Below are positions 6,912-15,858 of a stretch of DNA of 64,000 nt, in pieces; within the stretch, counting starts at the first letter, position 1; every line of letters starts with the position of its first letter. The DNA is taken from positions 648,501-712,500 of the forward strand of contig NZ_AP022673.1 in NCBI RefSeq assembly GCF_013374115.1. Direction: 5' to 3'. Both the position numbers and the translations under genes were made by a program. This DNA is from Sphingomonas sp. HMP9 (lineage in GTDB: Bacteria; Pseudomonadota; Alphaproteobacteria; Sphingomonadales; Sphingomonadaceae). The notes under the pieces are model-generated. The model was not told where the DNA came from and did no database searches. It saw only the letters and a program-made list of their open reading frames with translations.

Positions 6912-9158
6912 TCAAGGCTTGATCGTCGCGGCCGTGACCATCGCGGTGGACACGACGCTACGGTCGCTCGCGTCGCGGGCGAGGGCTACACGGTACCGCC
7001 CACCGGCAACGCGCCAGCCGGGCAGCCTGGTGTCGTAATCCGCCAGGATGCGCGGTTCGGCAACGAGCGTGATGCGAGTCGATTCGCCGGGTTTGAGAGT
7101 CACCCGCCGGAACCCGGCAAGCCGCATCGGCGTCTTCGAACCTTCGCGCGTCACGTACATCTGCGGCACGTCGGCGCCCGCCATGCGCCCCGTGTTGACG
7201 ATGTCGAAACTGACGCGGAGCGTAGCGCCCCCGGTGACGACCGGGTTGCGATAGGCGAAGCCGGTGTAGCTGAGGCCGTGGCCGAACGGGAACAGCGGCT
7301 TGGCGCGGGTCTTCTCATACCAGCGATAGCCGACATCGGCGCCCTCGACATAGTCCACCGGAAAGCTCGGCAGTTGACGCTCGCTGACATGGCCGGGATC
7401 GGCGGCGGCCTGTGCCTCGGCAGTGCTCAGCCTGTCCAACCCGACCGGCGCGGGTCGGGGTGCCTGCGACGCGGCGGCCGGGAAGGTGATCGGCAATCGG
7501 CCCGAGGGGTTTACGCGTCCGGTAAGGATGTTGGCGATCGCTGGCCCGCCGCGTTGACCGGGATACCAGGCCTGCACGACGGCAGGTACTGCCGACAGCC
7601 ACGGCATCAGCACGGGGCCACCGGTTTCCATCACCGCCACGGTCTTGGGTTGTGCAGCGGCGACCGCCGCGATCAGCGCGTCCTGATGGTCGGGCAGCGA
7701 GAGGTCGGTGACGTCCTGTGCCTCGGTGGTCCACTGCGTTGCGAATATGATCGCGACGTCCGCGGCCTTGGCCGCCGCCGCCGCCGCCGCCGGATCGCGA
7801 CCGTCGATCCAGGTGACCCTGGCTTGCGGCATCGCGGCGCGGATCGCCTGAAGGGGCGAGGATGCGTGCCATGTGACGCGGGCGAACGACATAGCGGCGC
7901 CATGCGTCAGCGGAATCTCGACTGGGGCGCCACCGACCGACCGCACCTGGCTCGAACCGCCACCCGACAGCACGCCGACATCGGCGCGACCGCCGATCAA
8001 CACGACTCGTTTTGCGGTGCGGGCGAGCGGCAGTACGTTGCCTTCGTTCTTCAGCAGCACGATGCCAGCTTCCGCCGCACGCTGCGCGACGTCGGCATGC
8101 GCCGCGTACGGGATCGACTGTGGCACGCTGGCCGGCGCGTCGTAGGCACCCGTTTCGATCAGCCCGGTCAGATAGCGCGTCACCATGTCGTCCAGGCGTG
8201 CCACGGGTACGCGACCGGCCTGGACGTCGGCCTTGAGGTCATCGGCAAAGTAGATCTTGCGGTCCAGTTCCTGGCCCGATTCCTGGTCCAGCCCGGCGTT
8301 AACGGCCTTCGCGGTCGAATGCACTGCCCCCCAATCGCTCATCACCCAGCCGCGATAGCCCCAGTCGCGCTTCAGCACGTCGTTCAGCAGGTGCGCATTC
8401 TCGCACGCCCAGTCGCCGTTCACCTTGTTGTAGGCGCACATGACCGAGCCCGGCTTGCCGGTCTCGATCGCGATCTCGAACGCCAGCAGGTCGCTCATCC
8501 GCAGCGCCGCTTCGCCGATCCGCGCATCGACGACGGTGCGTCCGGTTTCCTGCGCGTTCAGCGCGAAGTGCTTGACCGTCGAGACGATCCGGTTCGACTG
8601 GACACCGGCGATGTGCGCGCCCGCCATCGTGCCGGACAGCAGCGGATCCTCGCCGAGATATTCGAAGTTGCGTCCGTTCCAGGGATCGCGCGTCAGGTTG
8701 ACGCCGCCCGCGAGCAGCACGTCGAAGCGCTTGGCCCGGGCCTCAGCGCCGATCATCGCGCCGCCCGAGCGGGCGATCGACGGATCGAACGTCGCCGCCG
8801 TGGCGAGGCCGGAGGGCAGGGCCGTCGCCACGTCGCCCTTGCGCTGCTCGACCTGGTTGGCAACGCCGAGTGATGCATCGCTCTCGCGGATCAGCGGAAT
8901 GCCGAGACGGGGGATGCCATCGACATGACCCGCCGACGGGATCAGTTCGTTCGTCGTCTTGCCCTTGGCAAAGGGCGGGAAGAGGCCGTGGACGAGCGCG
9001 ATCTTTTCATCGAGCGTCATTTTGCCCACGATCGCAACTGCGCGCAGGCGCGCATCCTGGACCGCGGCCTGTGGGCTCGCATCACGCGCGAACGTGACCC
9101 CGCTCAGGCCGAATAGAAGTGTTGCACCCAGCAACACACTGCGCATCGTCTTTGCCAT
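6912..9158 (-). CDS. bglX: GH3 beta-glucosidase (periplasmic)
   Basis: 748-residue exported beta-glucosidase that would cut laminari-oligosaccharides or other beta-glucosides to glucose. Signal peptide at 1-25. The GH3 N-terminal barrel carries GVNLTRDPWNGRNFEY, KHFALN (196-201) and GWVMSDWGAVHS, with nucleophile Asp275. The C-terminal alpha/beta sandwich (about 370-600) is followed by a fibronectin-III-like domain with the usual GFRRVTLKPGES. ATG at 9158 is chosen because it leaves a clean signal peptide and follows GGAGGATCGGG; the longer frame adds 26 Arg-rich residues. It is divergent from the TonB receptor across a region with two operators, so both are probably controlled by the LacI protein at 17.3 kb. 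The symbol follows the family name only. Confidence 0.92.
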   Translation of the reverse strand: MAKTMRSVLLGATLLFGLSGVTFARDASPQAAVQDARLRAVAIVGKMTLDEKIALVHGLFPPFAKGKTTNELIPSAGHVDGIPRLGIPLIRESDASLGVANQVEQRKGDVATALPSGLATAATFDPSIARSGGAMIGAEARAKRFDVLLAGGVNLTRDPWNGRNFEYLGEDPLLSGTMAGAHIAGVQSNRIVSTVKHFALNAQETGRTVVDARIGEAALRMSDLLAFEIAIETGKPGSVMCAYNKVNGDWACENAHLLNDVLKRDWGYRGWVMSDWGAVHSTAKAVNAGLDQESGQELDRKIYFADDLKADVQAGRVPVARLDDMVTRYLTGLIETGAYDAPASVPQSIPYAAHADVAQRAAEAGIVLLKNEGNVLPLARTAKRVVLIGGRADVGVLSGGGSSQVRSVGGAPVEIPLTHGAAMSFARVTWHASSPLQAIRAAMPQARVTWIDGRDPAAAAAAAKAADVAIIFATQWTTEAQDVTDLSLPDHQDALIAAVAAAQPKTVAVMETGGPVLMPWLSAVPAVVQAWYPGQRGGPAIANILTGRVNPSGRLPITFPAAASQAPRPAPVGLDRLSTAEAQAAADPGHVSERQLPSFPVDYVEGADVGYRWYEKTRAKPLFPFGHGLSYTGFAYRNPVVTGGATLRVSFDIVNTGRMAGADVPQMYVTREGSKTPMRLAGFRRVTLKPGESTRITLVAEPRILADYDTRLPGWRVAGGRYRVALARDASDRSVVSTAMVTAATIKP

Positions 9159-9241
9159 TTTCCCGATCCTCCCCCGTGTTCGGCGGTCGCGGCCGGTACG
9201 CCCGGCACTTCGCCTGTTCTGTCCCATAGACAGCATAATTG

Positions 9242-9253
9242 GAGAACGTTCAC
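9242..9253. promoter_or_regulatory. operator 1 (LacI-type palindrome)
   Basis: GAGAACGTTCAC is one base away from the perfect palindrome GAGAACGTTCTC. It lies 84 bp before the GH3 start and 66 bp (centre to centre) from a second copy near the receptor start, about six helical turns, which would suit looping by a LacI-family tetramer or dimer pair. Confidence 0.6.
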
Positions 9254-9281
9254 AACCTAACGATTGCCGCGTGTTGCAGGC

Positions 9282-9287
9282 TTGACA
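9282..9287 (+). promoter_or_regulatory. -35 box of the TonB receptor promoter
   Basis: A perfect TTGACA sits between the two operators and faces the receptor gene. No good -10 is visible at 16-18 bp; operator 2 begins about 20 bp downstream and would cover the -10/start region, as expected for repression. Confidence 0.45.
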
Positions 9288-9307
9288 AAATTTGGACTTT
9301 GGCAGAG

Positions 9308-9319
9308 GGGAACGTTCTC
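9308..9319. promoter_or_regulatory. operator 2 (LacI-type palindrome)
   Basis: GGGAACGTTCTC shares the GAACGTTC core with operator 1, and its imperfect half is the opposite one. It lies 48 bp before the receptor ATG. I found no further copy of the GAACGTTC core in the window, so the pair looks specific to this divergent promoter. Confidence 0.6.
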
Positions 9320-9366
9320 AAACAAGACGGCGCGGGGGTAACTGCGCCGACACAGGGAGGATGATG

Positions 9367-12300
9367 ATGAGGGGCTGCAGCACCCGTTTGGCTACGCGAC
9401 TCGCGCTTGGCGCGTCGATGCTCGCACTAGCGGGCTATCCGATGATCGCGGCGGCGCAGGACACGTCCTCGACCATGGGCAACCCTGGTCCGTCGACGAT
9501 CCAGGACAGTCCCTCAACCACCGATGCGACGACGACGCAGAGCACGGGTGTAGCCGATGGTACCGATGCGAGCGGCGACGATATCGTCGTTACCGGCATC
9601 CGCGCGAGCCTTCGCAAGTCGATCGATCTGAAGCGCGATGCCCAGGGTATCGTCGATGCGATCTCGGCCGAGGATATCGGCAAGTTCCCCGATACCAACC
9701 TGGCGGAATCGCTGCAGCGTATCACCGGCGTGTCGATCGACCGCTCCAACGGCGAAGGGCAGTTCGTCACCGTCCGCGGTTTCGGCCCCGAATATAACCT
9801 CGTCACGCTGAACGGTCGCCAGCTCGCGACCTCGATCATCGGCGACGGCAACAGTGCGCCGGTGTCGCGCTCGTTCGACTTCGCCAATCTCGCGTCCGAA
9901 GGCGTCGCGGCACTCGAAGTCTACAAATCGGGCCGCGCGAGCGTGCCATCGGGCGGCATCGGTTCGACCATCAACATCCGCACGCCGCGGCCGTTCGACA
10001 AGATGGGCCTGCGCGGCTCGCTGTCGGCGCGTGGCGTGATGGACACGTCGCAGAACGGCAAGAACGACATAACGCCGGAAGTGTCGGGGATCATCTCGAA
10101 CACGTTCGCCGATGACCGGATCGGTGTCCTGCTGCTCGGGTCGTTCCAGGAGCGTCACTTCAGCGCGAACCAGGCGAACATCGGCTTCCGCGACGGCTAT
10201 CTCGGGTCTGAGAACAACTGGGGTTCGCTGGCCCCGGCTGGCGATCCCCGCGCGGCCAACATCACGAACCGGCCGGATGCAACCGACGTCTACCAGGTGC
10301 CGCAGAATGGCGGCTATGACGTCGTCAACGGCAAGCGTCAGCGTATCAACGGGCAGGCCGTGCTGCAGTTCAAGCCGACGGACTCGCTGACGGCGACCGT
10401 CGACTATACGTACTCGCGCAACACGATCGATATCCGCGATAACAGCGTGGGTATCTGGTACAATCACGGCGATACGTCGAGCGCCTGGACCGATGGTCCC
10501 GTAGCCGGCCCTGTCTTCTATACCGAGCGCTTCGGCGCGGGCGAGACCAAGGATCTTGCCTATTCGGCATCGCAGACCTCGGCGCGCAGCGAGAACAAGG
10601 CGCTCGGCGGCAACCTCACCTGGAAGGCGCCGGGCGGCGTCACCATGGTGCTCGACGTCAATCACTCCACGGCGGAGTCGAAGCCGAACAGCCCCTACGG
10701 CAACAGCAATTCGGTCGGCACCGCGGTCTTTGGTATTCAAAACCAGACGATCAATTTCGAGAACACGCTGCCGGTCATCTCGTTCAATACATATGCCGGC
10801 ATCGATCCGCGCAATGCCGCGAACATCGTCCCTACCGGCAGTGCGTTCCGCAATTCGTATTTCCGTGACGAGATCAACCAGGTCCAGGTCAAGGGTCATT
10901 ACGACCATGACGGGGGTTTCCTCGACAGCCTGGATTGGGGCGTACAGTACACCGACAACAAGGTGCGCTCGGCGTACAGCGTGCTGCAGAACGACACGTG
11001 GGGCGGCACTGGCGGCGACAGTGCCGCGCAACGTGCAGCAGCGGCCGCGCTGCTGCCGGACAGTCTCTTCAATCTGACCAGCATTCCGGACAAGTTCTCG
11101 GGCCTCAGCGGCTCGAACGATCCGAACATCGTCCAGTCATTCTACTCGTTCGACCTCCCGAGCGTCGTCAAGTTGCTTGATCCGGCCTACAAGATCTGTG
11201 GCGGCAACGGTCAGTGCCTGATCCCGTACACGACCGATTCACGGGTGCGGGAAAAGACGATTGCGCCGTATTTCCAGTTCAACGGCAAGTTCGAGGTGGC
11301 GTCGGTACCCGGGCACATCATCGGCGGCGTGCGGTACGAGACGACCAACGTCACCGCGTCCGCGCTGGTGCCGACCCCGTCCGGCGCACGCCAGAATTCG
11401 CAGAACGAGTTCAATATCCTGTTCGCGGGTACCGGCTTCACGTCGTTCCGGGGCAGCTACCAGAACTGGTTGCCGTCGGTCGACTTCGACATCGAACCGG
11501 TCGACAGCGTCAAGCTGCGCGCGTCGTACAGCCACACGATCACGCGTGCGGACTATGGCAGCCTGCAGGGTGGCCAGCGGCTCGACACGCTGTTCCGCGT
11601 GGGCGGTGGCACCGGATCGGTCGGCAATCCGAACCTGATCCCGTACAAGTCGAAGAACATCGATCTGTCGGCGGAATGGTATTACGGCAACGAGAGCTAC
11701 ATCTCGGTCGGCTATTTCCACAAGAACGTGGCGAACTATATCGGCAACACGGTGGTCAACACCAACATCGCCGGCATCACCTCGCCGACCACGACGTTCA
11801 ACGGTGTGACGCGGAACGGCCCGCGCTATCAGGCGGCACTCAACGCGTTGGGGGCGAACGCCACCTTCGCGCAGATCCGCGACTATATCGGCACCAACTA
11901 TCCGGGCGGCGTCGTCAACGGCACGATCATCGCGCAGCCCAACGACCCGCAGGTGAATTTCGTCATCCAGACGCCGTTCAACAGCGACCAGACCGCCAAT
12001 GTCGACGGCTTCGAATTCGCGATCCAGCATAATTTCTGGCAGACGGGCTTCGGGACGATCCTCAACTACACGATCGTCAACGGCAACCGGAACTACGACA
12101 ACCGGCTGCCGTCGAGCGTGTCGCAGTTCGCGGTCACGGGGCTTTCGGACAGCGCCAACGCGGTGCTGTTCTACGACAAGAACGGCCTTCAGGCGCGCGT
12201 CGCGTACAATTACCGCAAGGGGTATCTTGCGGGCGCCGGCGTGAACCCGACCTACATCAACACCTACGGGCAGTTCGATGTCAGCGCGAGCTACGCGATC

Positions 12301-12441
12301 ACGAAGAATATCGGGATCTTCGTAGAGGGCATCAACGTCAACAGCGAGGATCGTGGCGGTCACCTGCGATCGAACAACAATATCACGTTCGCCACGAAGC
12401 AGGATCCGCGCTACTCGGCGGGCGCGCGGATCACCTTCTAG
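9367..12441 (+). CDS. TonB-dependent receptor, sugar-uptake type
   Basis: 1024-residue outer-membrane receptor. Signal peptide to about residue 30 (AGYPMIAAAQ), then a Thr/Ser-rich linker, then the TonB-box-like DDIVVTGIR. The plug is SLRKSIDLKRDAQGIVDAISAEDIGKFPD...ESLQRITGVSIDR, the hallmark of the large proteobacterial subfamily (TIGR01782) linked to polysaccharide loci. The beta-barrel ends in ARITF with the terminal Phe needed for outer-membrane insertion. Three ATGs occur in a row; the third (9367) is picked because GGGAGG ends 6 nt before it. Flanking beta-1,3-glucanase genes and shared operators suggest import of laminari-oligosaccharides. Confidence 0.93.
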   Translation: MRGCSTRLATRLALGASMLALAGYPMIAAAQDTSSTMGNPGPSTIQDSPSTTDATTTQSTGVADGTDASGDDIVVTGIRASLRKSIDLKRDAQGIVDAISAEDIGKFPDTNLAESLQRITGVSIDRSNGEGQFVTVRGFGPEYNLVTLNGRQLATSIIGDGNSAPVSRSFDFANLASEGVAALEVYKSGRASVPSGGIGSTINIRTPRPFDKMGLRGSLSARGVMDTSQNGKNDITPEVSGIISNTFADDRIGVLLLGSFQERHFSANQANIGFRDGYLGSENNWGSLAPAGDPRAANITNRPDATDVYQVPQNGGYDVVNGKRQRINGQAVLQFKPTDSLTATVDYTYSRNTIDIRDNSVGIWYNHGDTSSAWTDGPVAGPVFYTERFGAGETKDLAYSASQTSARSENKALGGNLTWKAPGGVTMVLDVNHSTAESKPNSPYGNSNSVGTAVFGIQNQTINFENTLPVISFNTYAGIDPRNAANIVPTGSAFRNSYFRDEINQVQVKGHYDHDGGFLDSLDWGVQYTDNKVRSAYSVLQNDTWGGTGGDSAAQRAAAAALLPDSLFNLTSIPDKFSGLSGSNDPNIVQSFYSFDLPSVVKLLDPAYKICGGNGQCLIPYTTDSRVREKTIAPYFQFNGKFEVASVPGHIIGGVRYETTNVTASALVPTPSGARQNSQNEFNILFAGTGFTSFRGSYQNWLPSVDFDIEPVDSVKLRASYSHTITRADYGSLQGGQRLDTLFRVGGGTGSVGNPNLIPYKSKNIDLSAEWYYGNESYISVGYFHKNVANYIGNTVVNTNIAGITSPTTTFNGVTRNGPRYQAALNALGANATFAQIRDYIGTNYPGGVVNGTIIAQPNDPQVNFVIQTPFNSDQTANVDGFEFAIQHNFWQTGFGTILNYTIVNGNRNYDNRLPSSVSQFAVTGLSDSANAVLFYDKNGLQARVAYNYRKGYLAGAGVNPTYINTYGQFDVSASYAITKNIGIFVEGINVNSEDRGGHLRSNNNITFATKQDPRYSAGARITF

Positions 12442-12451
12442 GATCCGTGAC

Positions 12452-12485
12452 GAAAGGCCATTCTCGCGTTCGAGGATGGCCTTTC
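12452..12485 (+). terminator. intrinsic terminator after the TonB receptor
   Basis: GAAAGGCCAT and ATGGCCTTTC form a perfect 10-bp stem around a 14-nt loop starting 11 bp after the receptor stop. The T-run is only three bases and lies inside the stem, so partial read-through into the downstream cassette is likely. Confidence 0.65.
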
Positions 12486-12552
12486 CTGTCATCGACCGGC
12501 AAAGAGAGGTCGAACAAAGCCCGTGCTCGGGTCATTAGATAGGACGGGCCAA

Positions 12553-14112
12553 GTGGATACGGCCATTTCCAGCGTCGTCATCGTCGGCGGCGGCACGGCA
12601 GGCTGGCTTGCCGCCTGCCGGATCGCCGCCGCCGCTCGGCCGACGGCGGCACACCCGATCACGGTGACGGTGGTGGAGTCGCCCGATGTTGCGACGATCG
12701 GTGTCGGCGAAGGCACATGGCCGACGATGCGCGCCACGCTGGAGCGTATCGGGATAGGCGAGGCCGAGTTCCTGCTCGCCTGCGACGCATCGTTCAAGCA
12801 TGGGTCGCGCTTCGTCGGCTGGGCCAGCGACGGGGCCAGTAGAACGGCCAGCAAAACGGCCAGCGACACGGCCAATGACGCCTATTTCCATCCGTTCACC
12901 CCGCCGGTCGACGCCGACGCGCGTACGCTCGTCGCCGGCTGGCAAGCCGACGCGCCCGGCTGCGCGTTCGCCGAAATGGTCACGTCGCAACCCCAGGTGG
13001 CGCGACAGGGGCTCGCCCCCCGCCAGCGATCGATGCCCGACTTCGCGGGCGCGTTGAACTATGGCTATCATCTCGACGCCGGCAAGCTGGCCGCGTTGCT
13101 CACGCGCCATGCCACCACGCGACTGGGTGTCCGGCATCTGCGCGACCATGTGATCGACGTGGAACGGACAGCCGACGGCGTCGTGACCGCGGTCCGGACC
13201 CGGGAGAATGGCGCCGTGTCCGGCGACCTGTTCCTCGATTGCACGGGGCATGCCGCGTTGCTGGTCGGTGATGTGCCGTTCATCGATCGCGGCGACGTGC
13301 TGTTCAACGATCGCGCGCTCGCAGTGCAGGTTCCGGTCGCGGCCGACAGTCCGATCGCCGCGCAGACCGATGCGACCGCGCATGCCGCGGGATGGATCTG
13401 GGACATCGGCCTGCCGACGCGACGCGGCGTCGGCTGCGTCTATTCCTCCGCGCACATCAGCGACGACGAAGCGGCGGCGACGCTGAGCCGGTATCTCGGG
13501 ACGTCGGAGCCGATCGCACCGCGGCGCCTGACCTTCCGCTCCGGCCACCGTGCGCGGTTCTGGAACGGCAACTGTCTTGCAATAGGGCTGTCCGCGGGAT
13601 TCCTCGAACCGCTCGAAGCGTCGGCGATCGTCACGATCGAACTGTCGCTCGACGCGTTGCTCGACGACTGGCCGACGCGCGAGACGATGGCGCTGACCGC
13701 CGCACGCTTCAACACGCTGTTCCGCTATCGCTGGGACCGGATCGTCGAGTTCCTCAAGCTGCACTACATCCTCAGCCGGCGGGAGGGGACGTATTGGCGC
13801 GACCACCGCGATCCAGCATCGGTGCCGCCGCGGCTCGCCGAATTCCTCGCGCTCTGGAAGTATCGACCGCCGACCCGTGCCGACTTCCCGATGGTGGACG
13901 AGGTGTTTCCGGCCGCAAGCTATCAGTATGTGCTGTACGGCATGGGCGGGCACCTTCCCGAGACGGGTCCACTCAAGACCGGAGCGTCGCCGGCGTTCGC
14001 GCCGATCGCGCAGCGCACGCGCGGCCTCTCTGCCGCACTTCCCACGATCCGCGCCTATCTCGACGCCTGTCGGATGGCATACAGACCGACCGCTATGGAG
14101 CAGCTTTCCTGA
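12553..14112 (+). CDS. flavin-dependent tryptophan-halogenase-like protein (copy 1, altered motif)
   Basis: 519-residue FAD enzyme of the PrnA-like superfamily. The dinucleotide fold GGGTAGW is at residues 12-18, and Lys82 (SFKHGS) corresponds to the halogenase catalytic Lys. The WxWxIP halogenase motif is changed to WIWDIGLP (281-288), and the glutamate in [10 protein letters not shown] is kept. GTG at 12553 behind AGGAC is favoured over a GTG 10 codons earlier. The stop overlaps the next start (TGATG), so it is coupled to sapC. Such genes recur beside TonB receptors without any known halogenated product; true halogenation is unproven. It carries a short tandem repeat at residues about 94-109. 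Confidence 0.8.
   Translation: MDTAISSVVIVGGGTAGWLAACRIAAAARPTAAHPITVTVVESPDVATIGVGEGTWPTMRATLERIGIGEAEFLLACDASFKHGSRFVGWASDGASRTASKTASDTANDAYFHPFTPPVDADARTLVAGWQADAPGCAFAEMVTSQPQVARQGLAPRQRSMPDFAGALNYGYHLDAGKLAALLTRHATTRLGVRHLRDHVIDVERTADGVVTAVRTRENGAVSGDLFLDCTGHAALLVGDVPFIDRGDVLFNDRALAVQVPVAADSPIAAQTDATAHAAGWIWDIGLPTRRGVGCVYSSAHISDDEAAATLSRYLGTSEPIAPRRLTFRSGHRARFWNGNCLAIGLSAGFLEPLEASAIVTIELSLDALLDDWPTRETMALTAARFNTLFRYRWDRIVEFLKLHYILSRREGTYWRDHRDPASVPPRLAEFLALWKYRPPTRADFPMVDEVFPAASYQYVLYGMGGHLPETGPLKTGASPAFAPIAQRTRGLSAALPTIRAYLDACRMAYRPTAMEQLS
12844..12879 (+). repeat. 12-nt tandem repeat inside halogenase-like gene 1
   Basis: Three consecutive 12-nt units, ACGGCCAGCAAA, ACGGCCAGCGAC and ACGGCCAATGAC, encode [12 protein letters not shown], and a degenerate fourth unit lies just before. 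This adds a surface loop between Lys82 and the rest of the fold that copy 2 lacks. Confidence 0.75.
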
Positions 14113-14834
14113 TGGCCAATCACGTTATCCTCACCGGCGAGGAGCACCGTGCGCTGCGCATTGCTACCGCGCGCGGCGCAGACCTCGGCGATGCCGTGAT
14201 GTCGTCGTTGGTGGTACCGAACGAATTTCGCCGCGTGCAGAACGACTACCCGATCCTGTTCCGGCTCACACCCCAGCGCGATCGGTTCCAGGCGCTGGCG
14301 ATGTTCGGGTTCGAACCCGGCGAGAACCTGTTCCTCGCCGGCGACCGTTGGGACGCGCCCTATCGCCCGCTCGCGATGCAGATCCAGCCCTTCCTGATCG
14401 GCCACCCCGCGGCCGAGGGCGGCGACAAGCAGATCCATCTCGACCTCGACAGCCCGCGGATCGCGACCGACGGTGAAGGCGTGCGCGTGTTCGACGATCT
14501 CGGCCGTCCGACGCCGTATCTGGAGGGGGTCGCCGAGCAACTGGGCGAGCTCGACGCGGGTTGGCAGCAGACCGACGGCTTCTTCGCGGCACTGACCCGC
14601 CATGAACTGCTCGAGCCGTTGACGCTCGAGATCACGCTGGATGACGGCTCGACCAACCGGCTGGTCGGCTATCACGGTATTGCCGAGGAACGCCTTCATC
14701 AACTCGACGCGAGCGCGCTGGGCGCCTTGCATGCGGACGGCCATTTGTTGCCGGTGTTCATGGCACTGGCCTCGCTCGCCAACGTTACCAAGCTGATCGC
14801 GCGCAAGAACCGGCAGGCCCGAGCGCATGGCTGA
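14112..14834 (+). CDS. SapC family protein
   Basis: 240-residue SapC-like protein: LVVPNEFRRVQNDYPILF, LAMFGFEPGENLFL, YRPLAMQIQPFLIG and the C-terminal LPVFMALASLANVTKLI are the family blocks. The name comes from Campylobacter S-layer work, but the molecular role is unknown. In sphingomonads and caulobacters the family clusters with TonB receptors, halogenase-like and cupin-like proteins. The start overlaps the preceding stop, and its own stop overlaps the next start by 8 bp, so it lies within a tight operon. No signal peptide. Confidence 0.88.
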   Translation: MANHVILTGEEHRALRIATARGADLGDAVMSSLVVPNEFRRVQNDYPILFRLTPQRDRFQALAMFGFEPGENLFLAGDRWDAPYRPLAMQIQPFLIGHPAAEGGDKQIHLDLDSPRIATDGEGVRVFDDLGRPTPYLEGVAEQLGELDAGWQQTDGFFAALTRHELLEPLTLEITLDDGSTNRLVGYHGIAEERLHQLDASALGALHADGHLLPVFMALASLANVTKLIARKNRQARAHG

Positions 14835-15858
14835 AGCCGATCCCGGCATCTTTGCAGGGCTCGCGACTGTGCCCGAGATACGCGTCGCCGATGCGTCCGA
14901 TCTCGACGCCCGGCTGCGGGATGCGACGACGCCGTTCATCGTGCGCGGGCTGGTTAAGGACTGGCCGCTGGTCGAAGCGGGCCGTCGCTCGTCGCGCGAC
15001 GCCCGCGCGTATCTGTTGCGGCATAACCGCGATCTGGCCTTCACCGTCTCGGTCGGGGAGCAGGGCAGCGACGGACGGTTGTTCTATGATGCCGGCATGG
15101 CGATGAACTTTCGCACGCTGCGCGCGTCGTTGCCCGACATCTTCCAGCGGATCGACTCGATCGAGGGGCAGGCCGGGGCACCGCCGGTCTATCTCGCGTC
15201 GATCGACATGCACCAGTTCTTCGCTGGGCTGTACGAGGCGAACCACGTCGATCTTGGCGACCGGACCTGCCTGTCGAGCATCTGGATCGGCACCAAGACG
15301 CGGATCGCCGCGCATAACGACCTGCCCAACAATCTCGCTTGCGTGGCGGCGGGGCGACGCCGCTTCACGCTGTTCCCGCGCGAACAGTTCCGCAACCTGC
15401 ATCTGGGGCCGATCGACAACACGCCCGCCGGACGCGCGATCAGCATGGTCGACTTCCACGCCCCCGATCTTGATCGCCATCCACGCTTTCCCGACGCGCT
15501 GGCGCATGCGCAGGTCGCCGAGCTCGAAGCGGGCGACGCGCTCTACATCCCCGCACTGTGGTGGCACCATGTCGAGGGGCTCGCCGACTTCAACATCCTG
15601 GTGAACTATTGGTGGCGCGAGACGCCGCGCTGGCTGGGGTCGCCGCAGGATGCGCTCAACCATGCGATGCTGGCGATCCGCGACCTGCCCGAGGACCAGA
15701 AGGCGCATTGGCGCGACCTGTTCGACTATTACGTGTTCGCGAATACCGACGACGTGACCGCCCATATCCCCGAGGAGGGCCGCAGCGTGCTGGCCCCGCT
15801 CGATCCGGAAAGCGCCGGACGCATCCGCGCTTTCCTGCTCAGGAATCTCAGCCAATGA
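14827..15858 (+). CDS. cupin-like / JmjC-type 2OG-Fe(II) hydroxylase
   Basis: 343-residue cytosolic protein resembling FIH/JmjC protein hydroxylases (cupin_8). It begins with PEIRVAD...TPFIVRGLVKDWPLV, typical of this family. Iron ligands are His163 and Asp165 in AAHNDLPNN and the distal His247 or His248 in PALWWHHVEG; RRRFTLFPREQF matches the family. It would use 2-oxoglutarate and O2 to hydroxylate a protein or small substrate that is not identifiable here. It overlaps the genes on both sides (8 bp and 4 bp), showing co-translation with SapC and halogenase-like copy 2. Confidence 0.85.
   Translation: MAEADPGIFAGLATVPEIRVADASDLDARLRDATTPFIVRGLVKDWPLVEAGRRSSRDARAYLLRHNRDLAFTVSVGEQGSDGRLFYDAGMAMNFRTLRASLPDIFQRIDSIEGQAGAPPVYLASIDMHQFFAGLYEANHVDLGDRTCLSSIWIGTKTRIAAHNDLPNNLACVAAGRRRFTLFPREQFRNLHLGPIDNTPAGRAISMVDFHAPDLDRHPRFPDALAHAQVAELEAGDALYIPALWWHHVEGLADFNILVNYWWRETPRWLGSPQDALNHAMLAIRDLPEDQKAHWRDLFDYYVFANTDDVTAHIPEEGRSVLAPLDPESAGRIRAFLLRNLSQ

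Noticed and set aside
7278-8873. 531-codon plus-strand frame opposite the GH3 gene
   Set aside because: Antisense of a canonical GH3 enzyme, with no recognisable features.
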